The translations under genes were made by a program, and so were the position numbers. Shown in pieces: positions 18,710 to 28,516 of a stretch of 64,000 nucleotides of DNA (position 1 is its first letter; each line of letters starts with the position of its first letter). The DNA is from Terasakiispira papahanaumokuakeensis (GTDB taxonomy: Bacteria > Pseudomonadota > Gammaproteobacteria > Pseudomonadales > Halomonadaceae), in assembly GCF_001709345.1 (NCBI RefSeq), contig NZ_MDTQ01000001.1, positions 3,658,023 to 3,722,022 on the forward strand, given 5' to 3'. The notes under the pieces are model-generated. The model saw nothing but the letters and a program-made list of their open reading frames with translations. It had not been told where the DNA came from and ran no database searches.

Positions 18710-19399
18710 TCATGACGCTGAGCTGTCATCGACACCTGCTGGGGCGGTGGGCTGGCAGGATGACAAAGGCGCCCGCTGAGCGGGGTCTTGGGGGGCGGGC
18801 ACAAAGTCCGCTTGAGACATCATATGGCCCAGTTTATCCGCCTTAGTGGATAGGTAATGCGCATTGTGAGGGTTCAAGCCGGTTGTGATCGCCAGTCGTT
18901 CAGTGACATGGACATGGTAATGCTCCAATGCCTTCACTTTCCGAGGGTTGTTGGTCATCAGGCGAACCGATTGGATGCCAAGGTGAGTCAGCATCGGGCG
19001 CAACATGTGATATTCACGCATATCAGCGGCAAAACCCAGTTGCTCATTGGCCTCAACCGTGTCAGCGCCATTATCTTGTAAGTGGTAGGCTCTGATTTTA
19101 TTCAATAGCCCGATGCCGCGGCCTTCCTGACGCAAGTAGAGCAAGGCGCCTCGACCTTCAGCCGCGATTCTGCGTAATGCTTCCTGCAATTGATAACCGC
19201 AGTCACAGCGCATCGAAAAGAGCGCATCTCCTGTTAAACACTCGGAGTGAACGCGGGCTAACACAGGCTCGCCAGATCCGACATCCCCCAATGTGAGGGC
19301 AATATGCTCTTTGCCTGTCTCTGGGTCTTCAAAGCCATGCATGGTAAACGTTGCCCAAGGGGTGGGCAGCTGTGAGGAAGCAACAAACTGGACGGTCAC
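18710..19399 (-). CDS. ribA: GTP cyclohydrolase II
   Basis: A 229-residue protein from the GTG at 19399. That start is chosen because GAGGT lies at the right distance and the next residues, [17 protein letters not shown], match where other RibA proteins begin. An ATG at 19462 would add 21 unlike residues. The zinc-site cysteines are in [18 protein letters not shown], and the catalytic region is [17 protein letters not shown]. The enzyme opens GTP to start riboflavin synthesis. The C-terminus has about 25 extra low-complexity residues. glmU follows after 74 bases on the same strand. Confidence 0.95.
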   Translation of the reverse strand: MTVQFVASSQLPTPWATFTMHGFEDPETGKEHIALTLGDVGSGEPVLARVHSECLTGDALFSMRCDCGYQLQEALRRIAAEGRGALLYLRQEGRGIGLLNKIRAYHLQDNGADTVEANEQLGFAADMREYHMLRPMLTHLGIQSVRLMTNNPRKVKALEHYHVHVTERLAITTGLNPHNAHYLSTKADKLGHMMSQADFVPAPQDPAQRAPLSSCQPTAPAGVDDSSAS

Positions 19400-19723
19400 A
19401 GACAAATACCTCGACCTGATCAAAGTAATTAAGCCATTAAGCATTTTTTCATTAAGCAACAAACCACAGCGCCCGGTGTTTGTGATAGGCGACAGGCGTC
19501 ATTGGGGCTATAGTTTGACATCCTCAACGCTTGTCGACCAGTTGAACTCTGTCTTTGTCGATGTGATCGTGCTCACATATCGCTATCGATAAGGGCAGTT
19601 GACGCTGGAAACGCCTCGGGGGCTGTGAAAGAATGCGTTGCCTTTCCAGTTGTGGTGAGCGTTGAGTGTGCTCGCAACAAGACTTTTCACCTTTGTTGAT
19701 TTATGAAAATTGGAGATTTCACC
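19400..19723. other. Divergent intergenic region, ribA / DUF6447-exporter unit
   Basis: 324 bases between ribA and the DUF6447 gene. It contains the perfect Crp-type box at 19562-19577. I could not place a clear -35/-10 pair at the standard activator spacing for either direction. Confidence 0.45.
19562..19577. promoter_or_regulatory. Crp-type binding box ahead of DUF6447 and the type I exporter
   Basis: TGTGA-TCGTGC-TCACA, a perfect match to the E. coli CRP consensus TGTGA-N6-TCACA. The symmetry extends one base further on each side (A and T). It lies 146 bases before the DUF6447 start and 162 before ribA. By chance an exact match to ten fixed bases is expected well under once in 64 kb. Confidence 0.75.
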
Positions 19724-20017
19724 ATGGCAGAAGCTCAAGCGCAGACAGTTAAAATCAATGGTCAGGAGTATGCTCTGGATGCGCTCAGCGACACGGCCCG
19801 CCAGCAGTTGAATAACCTGCGTTTTACTGATGCTGAAATTCAACGTTTGCAGGCTCAATTAGCGATTGCACAGACTGCACGTTCGGCCTATGCACAGTCT
19901 CTTCAGGCTGAGCTGGATGCCCAAGGCGAAGAAAAGGCGGCACCGAAGAAAACAACGGCGCGTAAAACAACAACCCGTAAAACGACCGCACGCAAGACAC
20001 CTGCTAAGAAGTCTTGA
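19724..20017 (+). CDS. DUF6447-type small coiled protein with basic tail
   Basis: A 97-residue protein I recognise as DUF6447-like: TVKINGQEYALDALSDTARQ followed by a helical QRLQAQLAIAQTARSAYAQS segment. The last 27 residues are a Lys/Thr/Arg/Ala-rich tail (repeated TARKTT and TRKTT units) resembling histone-H1-like or DNA-binding tails. The function is unknown. The ATG at 19724 has GGAG nine bases upstream; an earlier ATG at 19703 lacks one. It is the first gene after the Crp-type box and lies 216 bases before the type I exporter ABC gene. A role with the exporter or its giant substrates is suggested only by position. Confidence 0.75.
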   Translation: MAEAQAQTVKINGQEYALDALSDTARQQLNNLRFTDAEIQRLQAQLAIAQTARSAYAQSLQAELDAQGEEKAAPKKTTARKTTTRKTTARKTPAKKS

Positions 20018-20233
20018 TCTAGTTGGTTAAGTGTATGTCATGGATAGGCTGTCCGCTCAACGTGAGTGCTTGATGGACTATTCATGGCATCGTGAGTGCC
20101 CGAGTATTCAGCATCGCCTTCTAAGGCCTATGTGTCGGATGTATCGGTTGAATCATCGGCATTAAATATTGTCTATGACGCATTCAATGCACCCGGTGCT
20201 CTAAATTCAACGTTTTTACGAGTCTGAACTTCC

Positions 20234-21949
20234 ATGCAATCATCCAGTACGACTGCCGATGACCTGAAAAGCGCGTTAAGCGCCAGTCGTCGAGGCTTTG
20301 TAGCTGTAGGCTTTTTCAGTTTGTTCATTAACTTACTGATGCTCACTGCCCCCCTTTATATGCTGCAGGTTTATGATCGTGTTGTCTCTGCACGCAGCAC
20401 GGAAACGCTGATATTCCTGACGGCGATCATGGTGTTTATGTTTGCGGTGATGGGGTCATTAGAGTGGATTCGTTCACGTATTCTGGTCAGGGTCGGTAAC
20501 CAGCTGGATAGCTACCTCAGTCGCCGTACTTATAGCGCCATGTTTGAAATGGGGGTGAAAAATGCGACTCAGCGCAGTGCTCAGCCCTTAAGTGATTTAA
20601 ATACAATCCGTCAATTTATGACGGGCAATGGGTTATTTGCTTTTTTTGATGCGCCCTGGATGCCGATTTATATCGCATTATTGTTTGTGTTCCATGCGGC
20701 TTACGGCTGGTTTGCCATTGGTGCGGCCATTATTTTGTTTACAGTTGCGGTCTTCAATGAACGCTCGACGCGTAAGCAAATGCAAGAAGCCAATAGTGAG
20801 AACGTTAAGGCGCAGAACCTGGCCAATAGTAATTTGCGCAACAGTGAAGTGCTCCATGCCATGGGCATGCTGCCCGGTATTCAGCAGCGTTGGTATGAAC
20901 GTCACCTTAGCTTCTTGAAAAAACAAACCTTGGCAAGTGATCGCGCCGGCATCTTCTCCAATATGTCTAAGGTGCTGCGTATGATGTTCCAGTCTCTGAT
21001 CTTAGGGCTTGGGGCTTACTTCGTCATTCATAATGAGATGTCTCCCGGGATGATGATTGCGGGCTCGATTCTGTTGGGCCGCGCGTTGGCGCCGGTTGAT
21101 TTGCTCATTAATACCTGGGGTGGATTCAATAACGCCCGTTCCTCCTATAAGCGCTTGAACGAGCTGCTGACACAAATCCCTTCATCACTAAGAAAAATGA
21201 GCCTACCCACCCCGCAAGGGAACGTGGCGTTGGAGACGGTTGTTGTGGTACCTCCAGGCTCTAAAACGCCGGCACTTAGAGGGCTTAATTTAGAAGTATC
21301 CCCAGGGGATCATGTCGGCATTATTGGCCCCAGTGCGGCGGGTAAGTCTACTTTGTCTCGTGCTCTGCTTGGCATTTGGCCGACTGCGAATGGGGCGATC
21401 CGTATCGATGGCGCTGATGTTCAACATTATAATCGCGACGAATTAGGCCCTCATGTCGGGTATTTACCGCAGGATATTGAGCTTTTTGACGGCTCGGTCA
21501 GTGAAAATATCGCGCGTTTTGGTGAGGTTGATTCTGAACAAGTCGTCAGAGCCGCAAAAAAAGCGGGTGTGCATGAAATGATTCTGCAGTTACCCGAAGG
21601 CTATGACACCGTCATCGGCAGTACTTCCGGTGCACTTTCTGGCGGTCAACGCCAGCGTATTGGGCTGGCCCGAGCCCTGTATGGCCATCCGAAAGTGGTG
21701 GTGTTGGACGAGCCGAACTCGAACCTCGATGACCAGGGCGAGCAGGCTTTGGCGCTCGCTTTAAAACAACTACATGACGAACAGGTGACCGTGTTTGTTG
21801 TGAGTCACCGCCCCGTTTTATTACGGAACGTGGATAAATTGTTGATGCTGAAAGACGGTCAGGTCCAAATGTTTGGTCCACGTGATGATGTGATGAAACA
21901 GTTGGCCCAACAACAGCAAGCCAAATCTGTACAACATCAAGGGGCCTGA
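20234..21949 (+). CDS. Type I secretion ABC transporter (PrtD/RsaD-type permease-ATPase)
   Basis: A 571-residue half-transporter. The membrane domain (about 20-300) is followed by an ATPase with Walker A GPSAAGKST (365-373), signature LSGGQ (468-472), Walker B VVVLDEP (488-494) and the H-loop SHRP near 525. It has no N-terminal C39 peptidase or CLD domain, which places it in the PrtD/AprD/RsaD class that exports proteases, lipases and S-layer proteins with an uncleaved C-terminal signal. It is followed by the HlyD and TolC genes, completing the channel. The obvious candidate substrates are the two giant proteins at 50874 and 56005. Confidence 0.95.
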   Translation: MQSSSTTADDLKSALSASRRGFVAVGFFSLFINLLMLTAPLYMLQVYDRVVSARSTETLIFLTAIMVFMFAVMGSLEWIRSRILVRVGNQLDSYLSRRTYSAMFEMGVKNATQRSAQPLSDLNTIRQFMTGNGLFAFFDAPWMPIYIALLFVFHAAYGWFAIGAAIILFTVAVFNERSTRKQMQEANSENVKAQNLANSNLRNSEVLHAMGMLPGIQQRWYERHLSFLKKQTLASDRAGIFSNMSKVLRMMFQSLILGLGAYFVIHNEMSPGMMIAGSILLGRALAPVDLLINTWGGFNNARSSYKRLNELLTQIPSSLRKMSLPTPQGNVALETVVVVPPGSKTPALRGLNLEVSPGDHVGIIGPSAAGKSTLSRALLGIWPTANGAIRIDGADVQHYNRDELGPHVGYLPQDIELFDGSVSENIARFGEVDSEQVVRAAKKAGVHEMILQLPEGYDTVIGSTSGALSGGQRQRIGLARALYGHPKVVVLDEPNSNLDDQGEQALALALKQLHDEQVTVFVVSHRPVLLRNVDKLLMLKDGQVQMFGPRDDVMKQLAQQQQAKSVQHQGA

Positions 21950-22035
21950 GTAGGGCCATGCCCATAAGTCATCATGGGCGTTCTTAATTTTCTGTAATGG
22001 CGAATAAGCGATTACAAACCGGTAGAGATGTTGCC

Positions 22036-23439
22036 ATGAGTAAGCAAGATATCGTCACGGCTGATGAGAAGCTCCCCAGTGAAGAAAGTGCGCGCTGGGT
22101 CAACGAAGAGACTTCAACGGCTGAACAGCAGGCGCAATATGATGATGTGCCCACCGATGATCGACGTTACATCATTCGCGGACTGATTTTTCTTTTTCTG
22201 ACCTTTGGCTGTTTTAGCCTTTGGGCGGGGTTTGCACCGCTGTCCAGCGCGATTGTGACCCAAGGTGAAGTGGTGGTGGATAGCTATCGTAAATCGATCC
22301 AGCACTATGAAGGCGGCATTGTCGAGAACATTTACGTCCGTAATGGCGAGAATGTTAAAGCGGGTCAGCCGTTAGTGCAGCTCGAAACCACGCAATGGAA
22401 AGCGGAATTAGCAGCCAAGCGTGATCAGCTGTTAGCGGTGAAAACAGAGCTAGAGCGCTTACGTTCAGAGCAGGACTTTGAGCATGATTTAGTGTTCAGT
22501 GACCAGCTCAAGCAAGCGGCTGAAGAAGACCAAGATATTGCGGAAGTGATGGGGCAGCAAAAACAGCTCTATCAAGCCCGCGTTGAAGCTTATACCCAGC
22601 AACGTGAGGCCTTGGAAAACCAGATTGATCAGACTCGGCAGCAGGTGAAGGGTCTAGAATCCCAAAGCCATATTTTAGAAGAGCAAATTGCTTCCCTTCA
22701 GGATGAACAAAAAGCCTACGCGACCCTGTTCGAAGAAGGTCTTGGCGATGGGCAGCGTGCTCGAGAGCTGAAACGACAGACCCTTTCTCGTCAGAATGAG
22801 CTCTCCAAAGCACAGTCTGATATTGCGCGCTTAAATCTCAGTGTGAGCGAAGCCCGGATCAAACTCGCCTCGCAAAAGCAGGACTATCTCAAAGAAGTCG
22901 GTGAACAGATCAAAGAACAGCAGACCAAGTACTTTGGTTTGCAAGAAGAAGTCCGTGTGGCTGAAGATCGAGTCCGTCGTGCCACGATTCGGGCGCCAGA
23001 AGATGGCACCATCGTGGATATGCAGATTCACACAGTGGGCGGTGTGATTTCGTCAGGGCAAAAGCTCTTGGATCTGGTGCCACGAAGCAATCAGTTTGTT
23101 GTCGAAGCTAAGGTGCAGACCCAAGACATTAACGATATCTATGATGGCCAGAAGGCGGATATTCGTTTCTCTGCGTTCAATACCCGACTCACCAAAGTGA
23201 TTGAGGGGGTCGTTGAAACCATTTCTGCAGACCGTCTCGTCAATGAGAAAGATGGTAGCCGTTATTACTTAGCGCGTGTTCGAGTGACCGACAAGGGCGC
23301 TAAAGATATGACTGAAGATATGCATCTTGTCCCTGGGATGCCGGCTGAAGTCATGATTCGAGGTGAGGATCGGACCTTATTCAGTTACTTGTTGAAGCCA
23401 CTGGAAGACAGTTTTGCACGCAGCATGAAGGGGTATTAA
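22036..23439 (+). CDS. Type I secretion periplasmic adaptor (HlyD/PrtE family)
   Basis: A 467-residue membrane-fusion protein. A single transmembrane helix lies near residues 40-65 (IRGLIFLFLTFGCFSLWAGF). A split lipoyl domain (QHYEGGIVENIYVRNGENV) follows, then a long coiled coil rich in Gln/Glu, then the closing half-lipoyl and beta-barrel (IRAPEDGTIVDMQ). It links the inner-membrane ABC protein to the TolC-type channel. The ATG at 22036 has AGAG upstream; an in-frame ATG at 21997 is an alternative. It stands 86 bases after the ABC gene and 3 bases before the outer-membrane gene. Confidence 0.94.
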   Translation: MSKQDIVTADEKLPSEESARWVNEETSTAEQQAQYDDVPTDDRRYIIRGLIFLFLTFGCFSLWAGFAPLSSAIVTQGEVVVDSYRKSIQHYEGGIVENIYVRNGENVKAGQPLVQLETTQWKAELAAKRDQLLAVKTELERLRSEQDFEHDLVFSDQLKQAAEEDQDIAEVMGQQKQLYQARVEAYTQQREALENQIDQTRQQVKGLESQSHILEEQIASLQDEQKAYATLFEEGLGDGQRARELKRQTLSRQNELSKAQSDIARLNLSVSEARIKLASQKQDYLKEVGEQIKEQQTKYFGLQEEVRVAEDRVRRATIRAPEDGTIVDMQIHTVGGVISSGQKLLDLVPRSNQFVVEAKVQTQDINDIYDGQKADIRFSAFNTRLTKVIEGVVETISADRLVNEKDGSRYYLARVRVTDKGAKDMTEDMHLVPGMPAEVMIRGEDRTLFSYLLKPLEDSFARSMKGY

Positions 23440-23442
23440 TCC

Positions 23443-24936
23443 ATGTTGAAACTGACACCGACGTTGCAAGCCCTGATGCTGTCTGGCCTGGTGGCGATCT
23501 CATGGCCGGCTTGGGCTGAAGAAAGCGCATCATCTGTATCCGCCAATCAAGTTGATGACGAAGCCGATGCCAGCACTTCTGACCCCCGTACTGCTGGGGT
23601 CGATGGGGATACTTTCAAGGCAATACTCGGACAGGCGCGATCGCATGACCCTGATTTAAGGGCCGAGCAAATGCGTTATAAGGGGGAACAAGAAGAAACC
23701 AATATCGCATTGAGTGCCTTGCTGCCTCAGGTGAATGTGCAGGGTCGTTTCTCCCGCCAAGATTCGGATAACATTTATACCGACCAAGACAGTCAGTATT
23801 ATGATCCAGACAAGCCACGATCAAGTGGCAAATTAAATGAAACCTATTATCAAGCGTCGATACAACAGACATTATTTGATTGGGCGAAATTTAAAGATCT
23901 GGATCGGGCTGATGCCTATGTGGCGGCCGCCGAGGCTCGCTTAAAAGGCGCCGAGCAAGAGCTGACCTACCGTGCTTCACAGGCCTACCTCAAGGTATTA
24001 TTCCAATCCCAACAGGTGTATTTGAATAATAATAAGCTGGAGTCTTTACAGCTGAAACTGGCTCAGGCGCAGCGCCAAAACCAGTTGGGTGTGGGCGATC
24101 AGCTTAACCTCTTGGAAGTGCAGGCCCGTCGAGATTTGGCTCGGGCCGATTTGTTACAAGCGAAAAGTGATTTATCCGACGCCAAAACTGAGCTGCGTAA
24201 AATTACCGGCCAAGACGTCCAGGTGCCCGAGCGTTGGGTCAAGGCAGGTTATCTTATTGAGCCTCAACGGGTGGATAGCAACCTGGATGAATGGCTGAAT
24301 ATGGCCAAGCAGGGTTTTGAGTACCGTCAAGCCCAGCAAATGGTGCGCGAAGCGAAAGAGCAAGCGAGTGTTCAATGGGCCGGTCATTACCCAACGCTAT
24401 CGCTGAGCTTGAGTTATAGCGATCGCCATTCAGAAGATGACTTGAACGAACGTACGGATAAAACGGCAGCATTACAGTTAGCGCTGCCGATTTATCAGGG
24501 CGGGCGTACACAGGCTCAAACGCGTCGTGCCGAAGCCCAGATGCAAGCCCAAATGGCGAAAAGTGATAAAGCATTGGCCGATGCACGACAGAAAATCCGG
24601 CTGTCATTTTCACGTTTAGGCAGTTTAGGTGAGCGATTGGAAGCTCTACGACAATCTCGCCAGTCGAGTGAGCGCTATTTAATTGCCGCTGAACGAGGCT
24701 TAAAGCTTAATCTCAGAAGCCAAGTCGAAGTGCTGGATGCGCGTACCCAATTGGTCGATACGCAACTGAAGTTTGCGGAGGCTTTAAATAATTATCTGAC
24801 CGCAGATTTGGATCTGCATTATCAAACGGGCGATCTGACGGCGAACCATGTGGGCTATTACGATCAATTATTTCAGGATGCTGCGGCCAAGTTAAAACAC
24901 GCTGTTTCAGCTGAAAATCCGGATATCTCGATTTAG
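23443..24936 (+). CDS. TolC-family outer-membrane channel of the type I secretion system
   Basis: A 497-residue outer-membrane efflux protein with an N-terminal signal peptide ending near AWAEE. The two OEP repeats are visible as alternating beta segments and long helices (LTYRASQAYLKVLF and QVEVLDARTQLVDTQLKFAEALNNYL), the TolC duplication. It forms the trimeric outer-membrane tunnel for the upstream ABC/HlyD pair. It starts 3 bases after the HlyD stop. Only 32 bases separate it from the following glycan gene and no terminator is seen, so exporter and glycan genes may share a transcript. Confidence 0.93.
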   Translation: MLKLTPTLQALMLSGLVAISWPAWAEESASSVSANQVDDEADASTSDPRTAGVDGDTFKAILGQARSHDPDLRAEQMRYKGEQEETNIALSALLPQVNVQGRFSRQDSDNIYTDQDSQYYDPDKPRSSGKLNETYYQASIQQTLFDWAKFKDLDRADAYVAAAEARLKGAEQELTYRASQAYLKVLFQSQQVYLNNNKLESLQLKLAQAQRQNQLGVGDQLNLLEVQARRDLARADLLQAKSDLSDAKTELRKITGQDVQVPERWVKAGYLIEPQRVDSNLDEWLNMAKQGFEYRQAQQMVREAKEQASVQWAGHYPTLSLSLSYSDRHSEDDLNERTDKTAALQLALPIYQGGRTQAQTRRAEAQMQAQMAKSDKALADARQKIRLSFSRLGSLGERLEALRQSRQSSERYLIAAERGLKLNLRSQVEVLDARTQLVDTQLKFAEALNNYLTADLDLHYQTGDLTANHVGYYDQLFQDAAAKLKHAVSAENPDISI

Positions 24937-24968
24937 TCTGGCCATTTTTTACCTTGGCAGGTGTCGCT

Positions 24969-26339
24969 TTGTCACGCAGTCTATTGAATTGGTTGCCACA
25001 ACTCTTCGACCTCACCGCGGCGGTAATGGTGGGGGCTTTGGCAACCTTTTGGCTGATCGAGCCTGAGTGGCAGCCTGCTTATTACAGTCATACCCCTTTG
25101 TACCTGATGTCACTGTATTTGGCGGGATATTGGGTCCGTCTGTATGGCTCTTGGCGAGGGGCCCGCCTAGGCGAGTTGATGGTCTACTTGCTACTGGCCT
25201 GGGGGCTCGGCAGTGTACTGTTTACTTACCTCACTACCTTATTGAATACCATCCCAAGCCTTTCTCGTGGCTGGCTATTATGTTGGACCGTCGGTGGGTT
25301 CGGGGTGAGTGCTCTGTTTCGCTGGGGCGCTTATTCGGTGTTGCGCGCTTTACGGCGACGTGGCTTTAATCGAAAAAGTGTCATGTTGGTCGCGTCTGAA
25401 GCATCGGCTTTACGGATTCGTCAGAAGATTGAAGGCCTGCCCAACCTGGAATTCTATTTTGTTGATGACTTTGTGCTTGATCAGGCCCACATCGCTCAAA
25501 CCGATGAGCAGTTTGAGGGGGTCTGCCAACAGCTGCTGGCGCGTTTGGACGCTAACCCTGTTGATGAAATCTGGATTGGTCTGCCATTGGCTGCAGGCGA
25601 TAAAGTCAGATATTTACACGATGCCGTATCTCGGTATAGCGCATTGAATGTGCGTTATTTACCTGATTTGTCTGACTTTCGTTTGTTTAATCACCAGGTG
25701 CGACAAATCGGCGCCCTGCTGGTGCTGGATTTGTCGCGCACGCCGATGGAAGGCGGCGCACGACTCCTTAAGTTTTTTGAAGACCGTGTCCTCGGCTTAT
25801 TGCTTTTTATTGTGTCACTTCCGGTGATGTTGTTGATTGCCTTGGTGGTTAAGTTGACCTCTAAAGGCCCTGTATTATTTAAACAATATCGCCAGGGGCT
25901 GGATGGTAAACCCTTTAAAATTTATAAGTTTCGGACCATGCACTATCAACCATCGGCCGCTTTCCAGCAAGCCTGCCATGGTGATCAGCGCATTACCCCT
26001 GTGGGGCGATTCTTAAGGCGTACCAGCCTTGATGAACTGCCTCAGTTTTACAATGTGCTTCAGGGCCGGATGTCGATTGTCGGCCCGCGTCCTCATGTGA
26101 TGGAACAGAACGTTTATTACAGCAAGGTCATTAAGGCTTATATGCAGCGATACAGGGTGAAGCCGGGGATTACTGGGTGGGCACAAGTCCACGGCTTTAG
26201 GGGGCTGACAGAAACCGATGATGTGATGCGTAAGCGCGTCGAATATGACTTTTATTACATTAACAACTGGTCCCTTGTATTAGACTTGAAAATTATTGCC
26301 CTGACCGTGATCAACGGCTTTTTTAATCGTCAGCCTTAA
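24969..26339 (+). CDS. Undecaprenyl-phosphate sugar-phosphate transferase (WcaJ/WbaP-type, initiates glycan)
   Basis: A 456-residue polyprenyl-phosphate hexose-1-phosphate transferase. Four hydrophobic N-terminal segments are followed by a CoA-binding-like middle domain. After another hydrophobic hairpin comes the catalytic bacterial sugar transferase domain, with KFRTMH, RRTSLDELPQFYNVL and GRMSIVGPRPH. It loads the first sugar phosphate (often glucose-1-P) onto undecaprenyl phosphate at the inner membrane. No ATG fits: TTG at 24969 has CAGG seven bases upstream, and TTG at 24954 is also in frame. It follows the type I secretion genes and opens the glycan cluster. Confidence 0.92.
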   Translation: MSRSLLNWLPQLFDLTAAVMVGALATFWLIEPEWQPAYYSHTPLYLMSLYLAGYWVRLYGSWRGARLGELMVYLLLAWGLGSVLFTYLTTLLNTIPSLSRGWLLCWTVGGFGVSALFRWGAYSVLRALRRRGFNRKSVMLVASEASALRIRQKIEGLPNLEFYFVDDFVLDQAHIAQTDEQFEGVCQQLLARLDANPVDEIWIGLPLAAGDKVRYLHDAVSRYSALNVRYLPDLSDFRLFNHQVRQIGALLVLDLSRTPMEGGARLLKFFEDRVLGLLLFIVSLPVMLLIALVVKLTSKGPVLFKQYRQGLDGKPFKIYKFRTMHYQPSAAFQQACHGDQRITPVGRFLRRTSLDELPQFYNVLQGRMSIVGPRPHVMEQNVYYSKVIKAYMQRYRVKPGITGWAQVHGFRGLTETDDVMRKRVEYDFYYINNWSLVLDLKIIALTVINGFFNRQP

Positions 26340-26420
26340 TCCAAGTTATTGATAAAGTTAAGTGCTTCATCAAATTAAGCCATTCATCTCGTGGTTGTCT
26401 TGTCCGCCGGAGCTCAGCAT

Positions 26421-27338
26421 ATGTCAGTCGCTTTTTCGTTGATCCTGCCTGTGCTGAATCCGAAACAATGGATGGACTCACTACTCCCTTTTCTTGAACA
26501 GCTCAGTACCCAATATGGGGCTCAGTGTATTGTGGTTGATTCTGGCTCAACTGATGGCAGTGTGGCCCAATGGCAGCAAAGTGAGGCCATTGAGCTTTAC
26601 ACTATTGAGCCGCAAGCATTTGACCATGGCGGTACACGAAACTGGGCGCTGCAATGGGTGAAACATGAGTTGGTCGTGTTGATGACTCAGGATGCCCTGC
26701 CGGTTGCGTCTGATGACTTGATACGCTTGTGTCAGGTCTTTGATAATCCTGCTGTTGGGGCGGCTTATGCACGTCAGTTGCCGCGCCCCGAGACGGCTTT
26801 CTTTGGGCGTCACTTGAGACTTTTTAATTATCCAAAGACGTCCTATCTAAGAGATCAATCCGATATCGAATGCTATGGACTCAAAGCCGCTTTTTTATCC
26901 AATTCTTGTTGTGCCTATCGGTTGCAGGATCTTCTTCATGTTGGGGGGTTTCCGGAGCGTTTGATTTTGGGGGAAGATATGGTCGTGGGGGCTCGACTGT
27001 TGAAAGCGGGTCGTTTGCTGGCTTATGTCGCTGAAGCCCAAGTCTGGCATGCCCATGACTATAGTGTTTGGCAAGAATGTCGACGTTACTTTGATATTGG
27101 TGCGATGCATGCCCATCAGCCATGGTTGCTGAATGAATTCGGTTCACCTGAAGGTGAAGGCTGGCGTTTTGTGCGTAGCGAATGGAGAATGATCATCCAG
27201 CAACATCAATGGTGGCTATGGCCGGTGAGCCTTGTGCGTAATGCCTTTAAATTGCTGGGCTATCGTTTAGGTCGCTTACATCGATACTGGCCTGTCTGGG
27301 TGAATCGACACCTCAGTATGCATCGTGGTTGGTGGTAG
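26421..27338 (+). CDS. Family 2 glycosyltransferase (rhamnosyltransferase-like)
   Basis: A 305-residue GT-A fold glycosyltransferase. The N-terminus reads [20 protein letters not shown], with the [10 protein letters not shown] motif of GT2 enzymes near residue 45 and a DAL-type segment (MTQDALP) where the DxD would be. A later [11 protein letters not shown] is typical of rhamnosyltransferases. I chose the ATG at 26421 because GGAG lies eight bases upstream. It is between the initiating transferase and rfbB, so it probably adds rhamnose made by rfbBDAC. There are no membrane segments, so it should act on the cytoplasmic face. Confidence 0.85.
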   Translation: MSVAFSLILPVLNPKQWMDSLLPFLEQLSTQYGAQCIVVDSGSTDGSVAQWQQSEAIELYTIEPQAFDHGGTRNWALQWVKHELVVLMTQDALPVASDDLIRLCQVFDNPAVGAAYARQLPRPETAFFGRHLRLFNYPKTSYLRDQSDIECYGLKAAFLSNSCCAYRLQDLLHVGGFPERLILGEDMVVGARLLKAGRLLAYVAEAQVWHAHDYSVWQECRRYFDIGAMHAHQPWLLNEFGSPEGEGWRFVRSEWRMIIQQHQWWLWPVSLVRNAFKLLGYRLGRLHRYWPVWVNRHLSMHRGWW

Positions 27339-27400
27339 TCTTTTGGGCGAGCGTGACTTATTTTTTTATTGAGCTTGATGGTTGGACGAGGAGTTGTGGC

Positions 27401-28516
27401 GTGAAGTTGATGATTACCGGCGGTGCCGGCTTTATAGGTGGCGCTGTGGTCAGAACCCTGATCAATGAGACTGACCATCAAGTGGTGAATGTCGATAAAC
27501 TGACTTATGCCGGTAATCTCGAGTCTTTGGCTGAGGTCTCCGCAAGCGATCGTTATCACTTTGTGCAAGCCGATATCGCTGATGCCGAGGCGATGGCGCA
27601 CATCCTGGCGCAACATCAACCTGATAAGATCATGCATTTGGCGGCGGAAAGTCACGTGGATCGATCCATTGATGGGCCCGCAGACTTTATTCAAACCAAT
27701 ATTGTCGGCACTTATACGCTGCTCGAAGCGGCGCGACATTATTGGCAGTCTCTGAATCAGAGTGCCTCACCGGAAGCTTTACAAAAAGCTCAGCAGTTCC
27801 GTTTTCACCATGTCAGTACCGATGAGGTCTATGGGGATTTGGCCCATACGGATGATCTTTTTACTGAATCCACGCCTTATGCGCCCAGCTCGCCTTACTC
27901 TGCCAGTAAAGCCAGTTCAGATCATCTCGTCCGCGCTTGGTACCGCACCTTCGGTTTGCCGGTCGTGCTGACGAACTGCTCGAATAACTATGGCCCTTAT
28001 CATTTTCCGGAAAAGTTAATTCCTTTAATGATTTTGAACGCCCTTTCAGGCAAGCCCCTTCCGGTGTATGGCGATGGCCAGCAGATCCGGGATTGGTTGT
28101 ATGTAGAAGATCACGCGCGTGCGCTGATTAAAGTCTCATTAGACGGGCATACGGGGGACACCTACAACATCGGCGGCCATAATGAGAAAACTAATCTCGA
28201 TGTTGTGTATACGCTCTGTGACTTATTGCAGGCACGGGTGCCCCCTGCATCGGGGCACTACCGCGATCTGATCACCTTTGTACCCGACCGGCCGGGTCAT
28301 GATCTGCGTTACGCCATTGATGCCCGTAAAATCCAGCGAGAACTGGGTTGGACACCGTCTGAGACCTTTGAGACGGGGATGGCCAAAACCGTCGACTGGT
28401 TTTTAACGCATACCCAGTGGTGTCAAAATGTGCTGGATGGGAGTTACCGAGGGGAGCGTCTGGGCTTGCAGGGACTTCATTCAGCCGTACAGGATTCAGG
28501 AGCGCTGCCCTCATGA
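27401..28516 (+). CDS. rfbB: dTDP-glucose 4,6-dehydratase
   Basis: A 371-residue short-chain dehydrogenase-type enzyme. It begins with the NAD-binding motif [17 protein letters not shown]. It has the STDEVYGDL segment with the Thr/Asp/Glu catalytic group, then [15 protein letters not shown] with the catalytic Tyr/Lys pair. [14 protein letters not shown] is also diagnostic. It converts dTDP-glucose to dTDP-4-keto-6-deoxyglucose. The GTG at 27401 is preceded by GAGGAG at ideal spacing. An upstream ATG at 27329 would overlap the previous gene and add unlike residues. Its stop overlaps the rfbD start (ATGA). Confidence 0.96.
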   Translation: MKLMITGGAGFIGGAVVRTLINETDHQVVNVDKLTYAGNLESLAEVSASDRYHFVQADIADAEAMAHILAQHQPDKIMHLAAESHVDRSIDGPADFIQTNIVGTYTLLEAARHYWQSLNQSASPEALQKAQQFRFHHVSTDEVYGDLAHTDDLFTESTPYAPSSPYSASKASSDHLVRAWYRTFGLPVVLTNCSNNYGPYHFPEKLIPLMILNALSGKPLPVYGDGQQIRDWLYVEDHARALIKVSLDGHTGDTYNIGGHNEKTNLDVVYTLCDLLQARVPPASGHYRDLITFVPDRPGHDLRYAIDARKIQRELGWTPSETFETGMAKTVDWFLTHTQWCQNVLDGSYRGERLGLQGLHSAVQDSGALPS

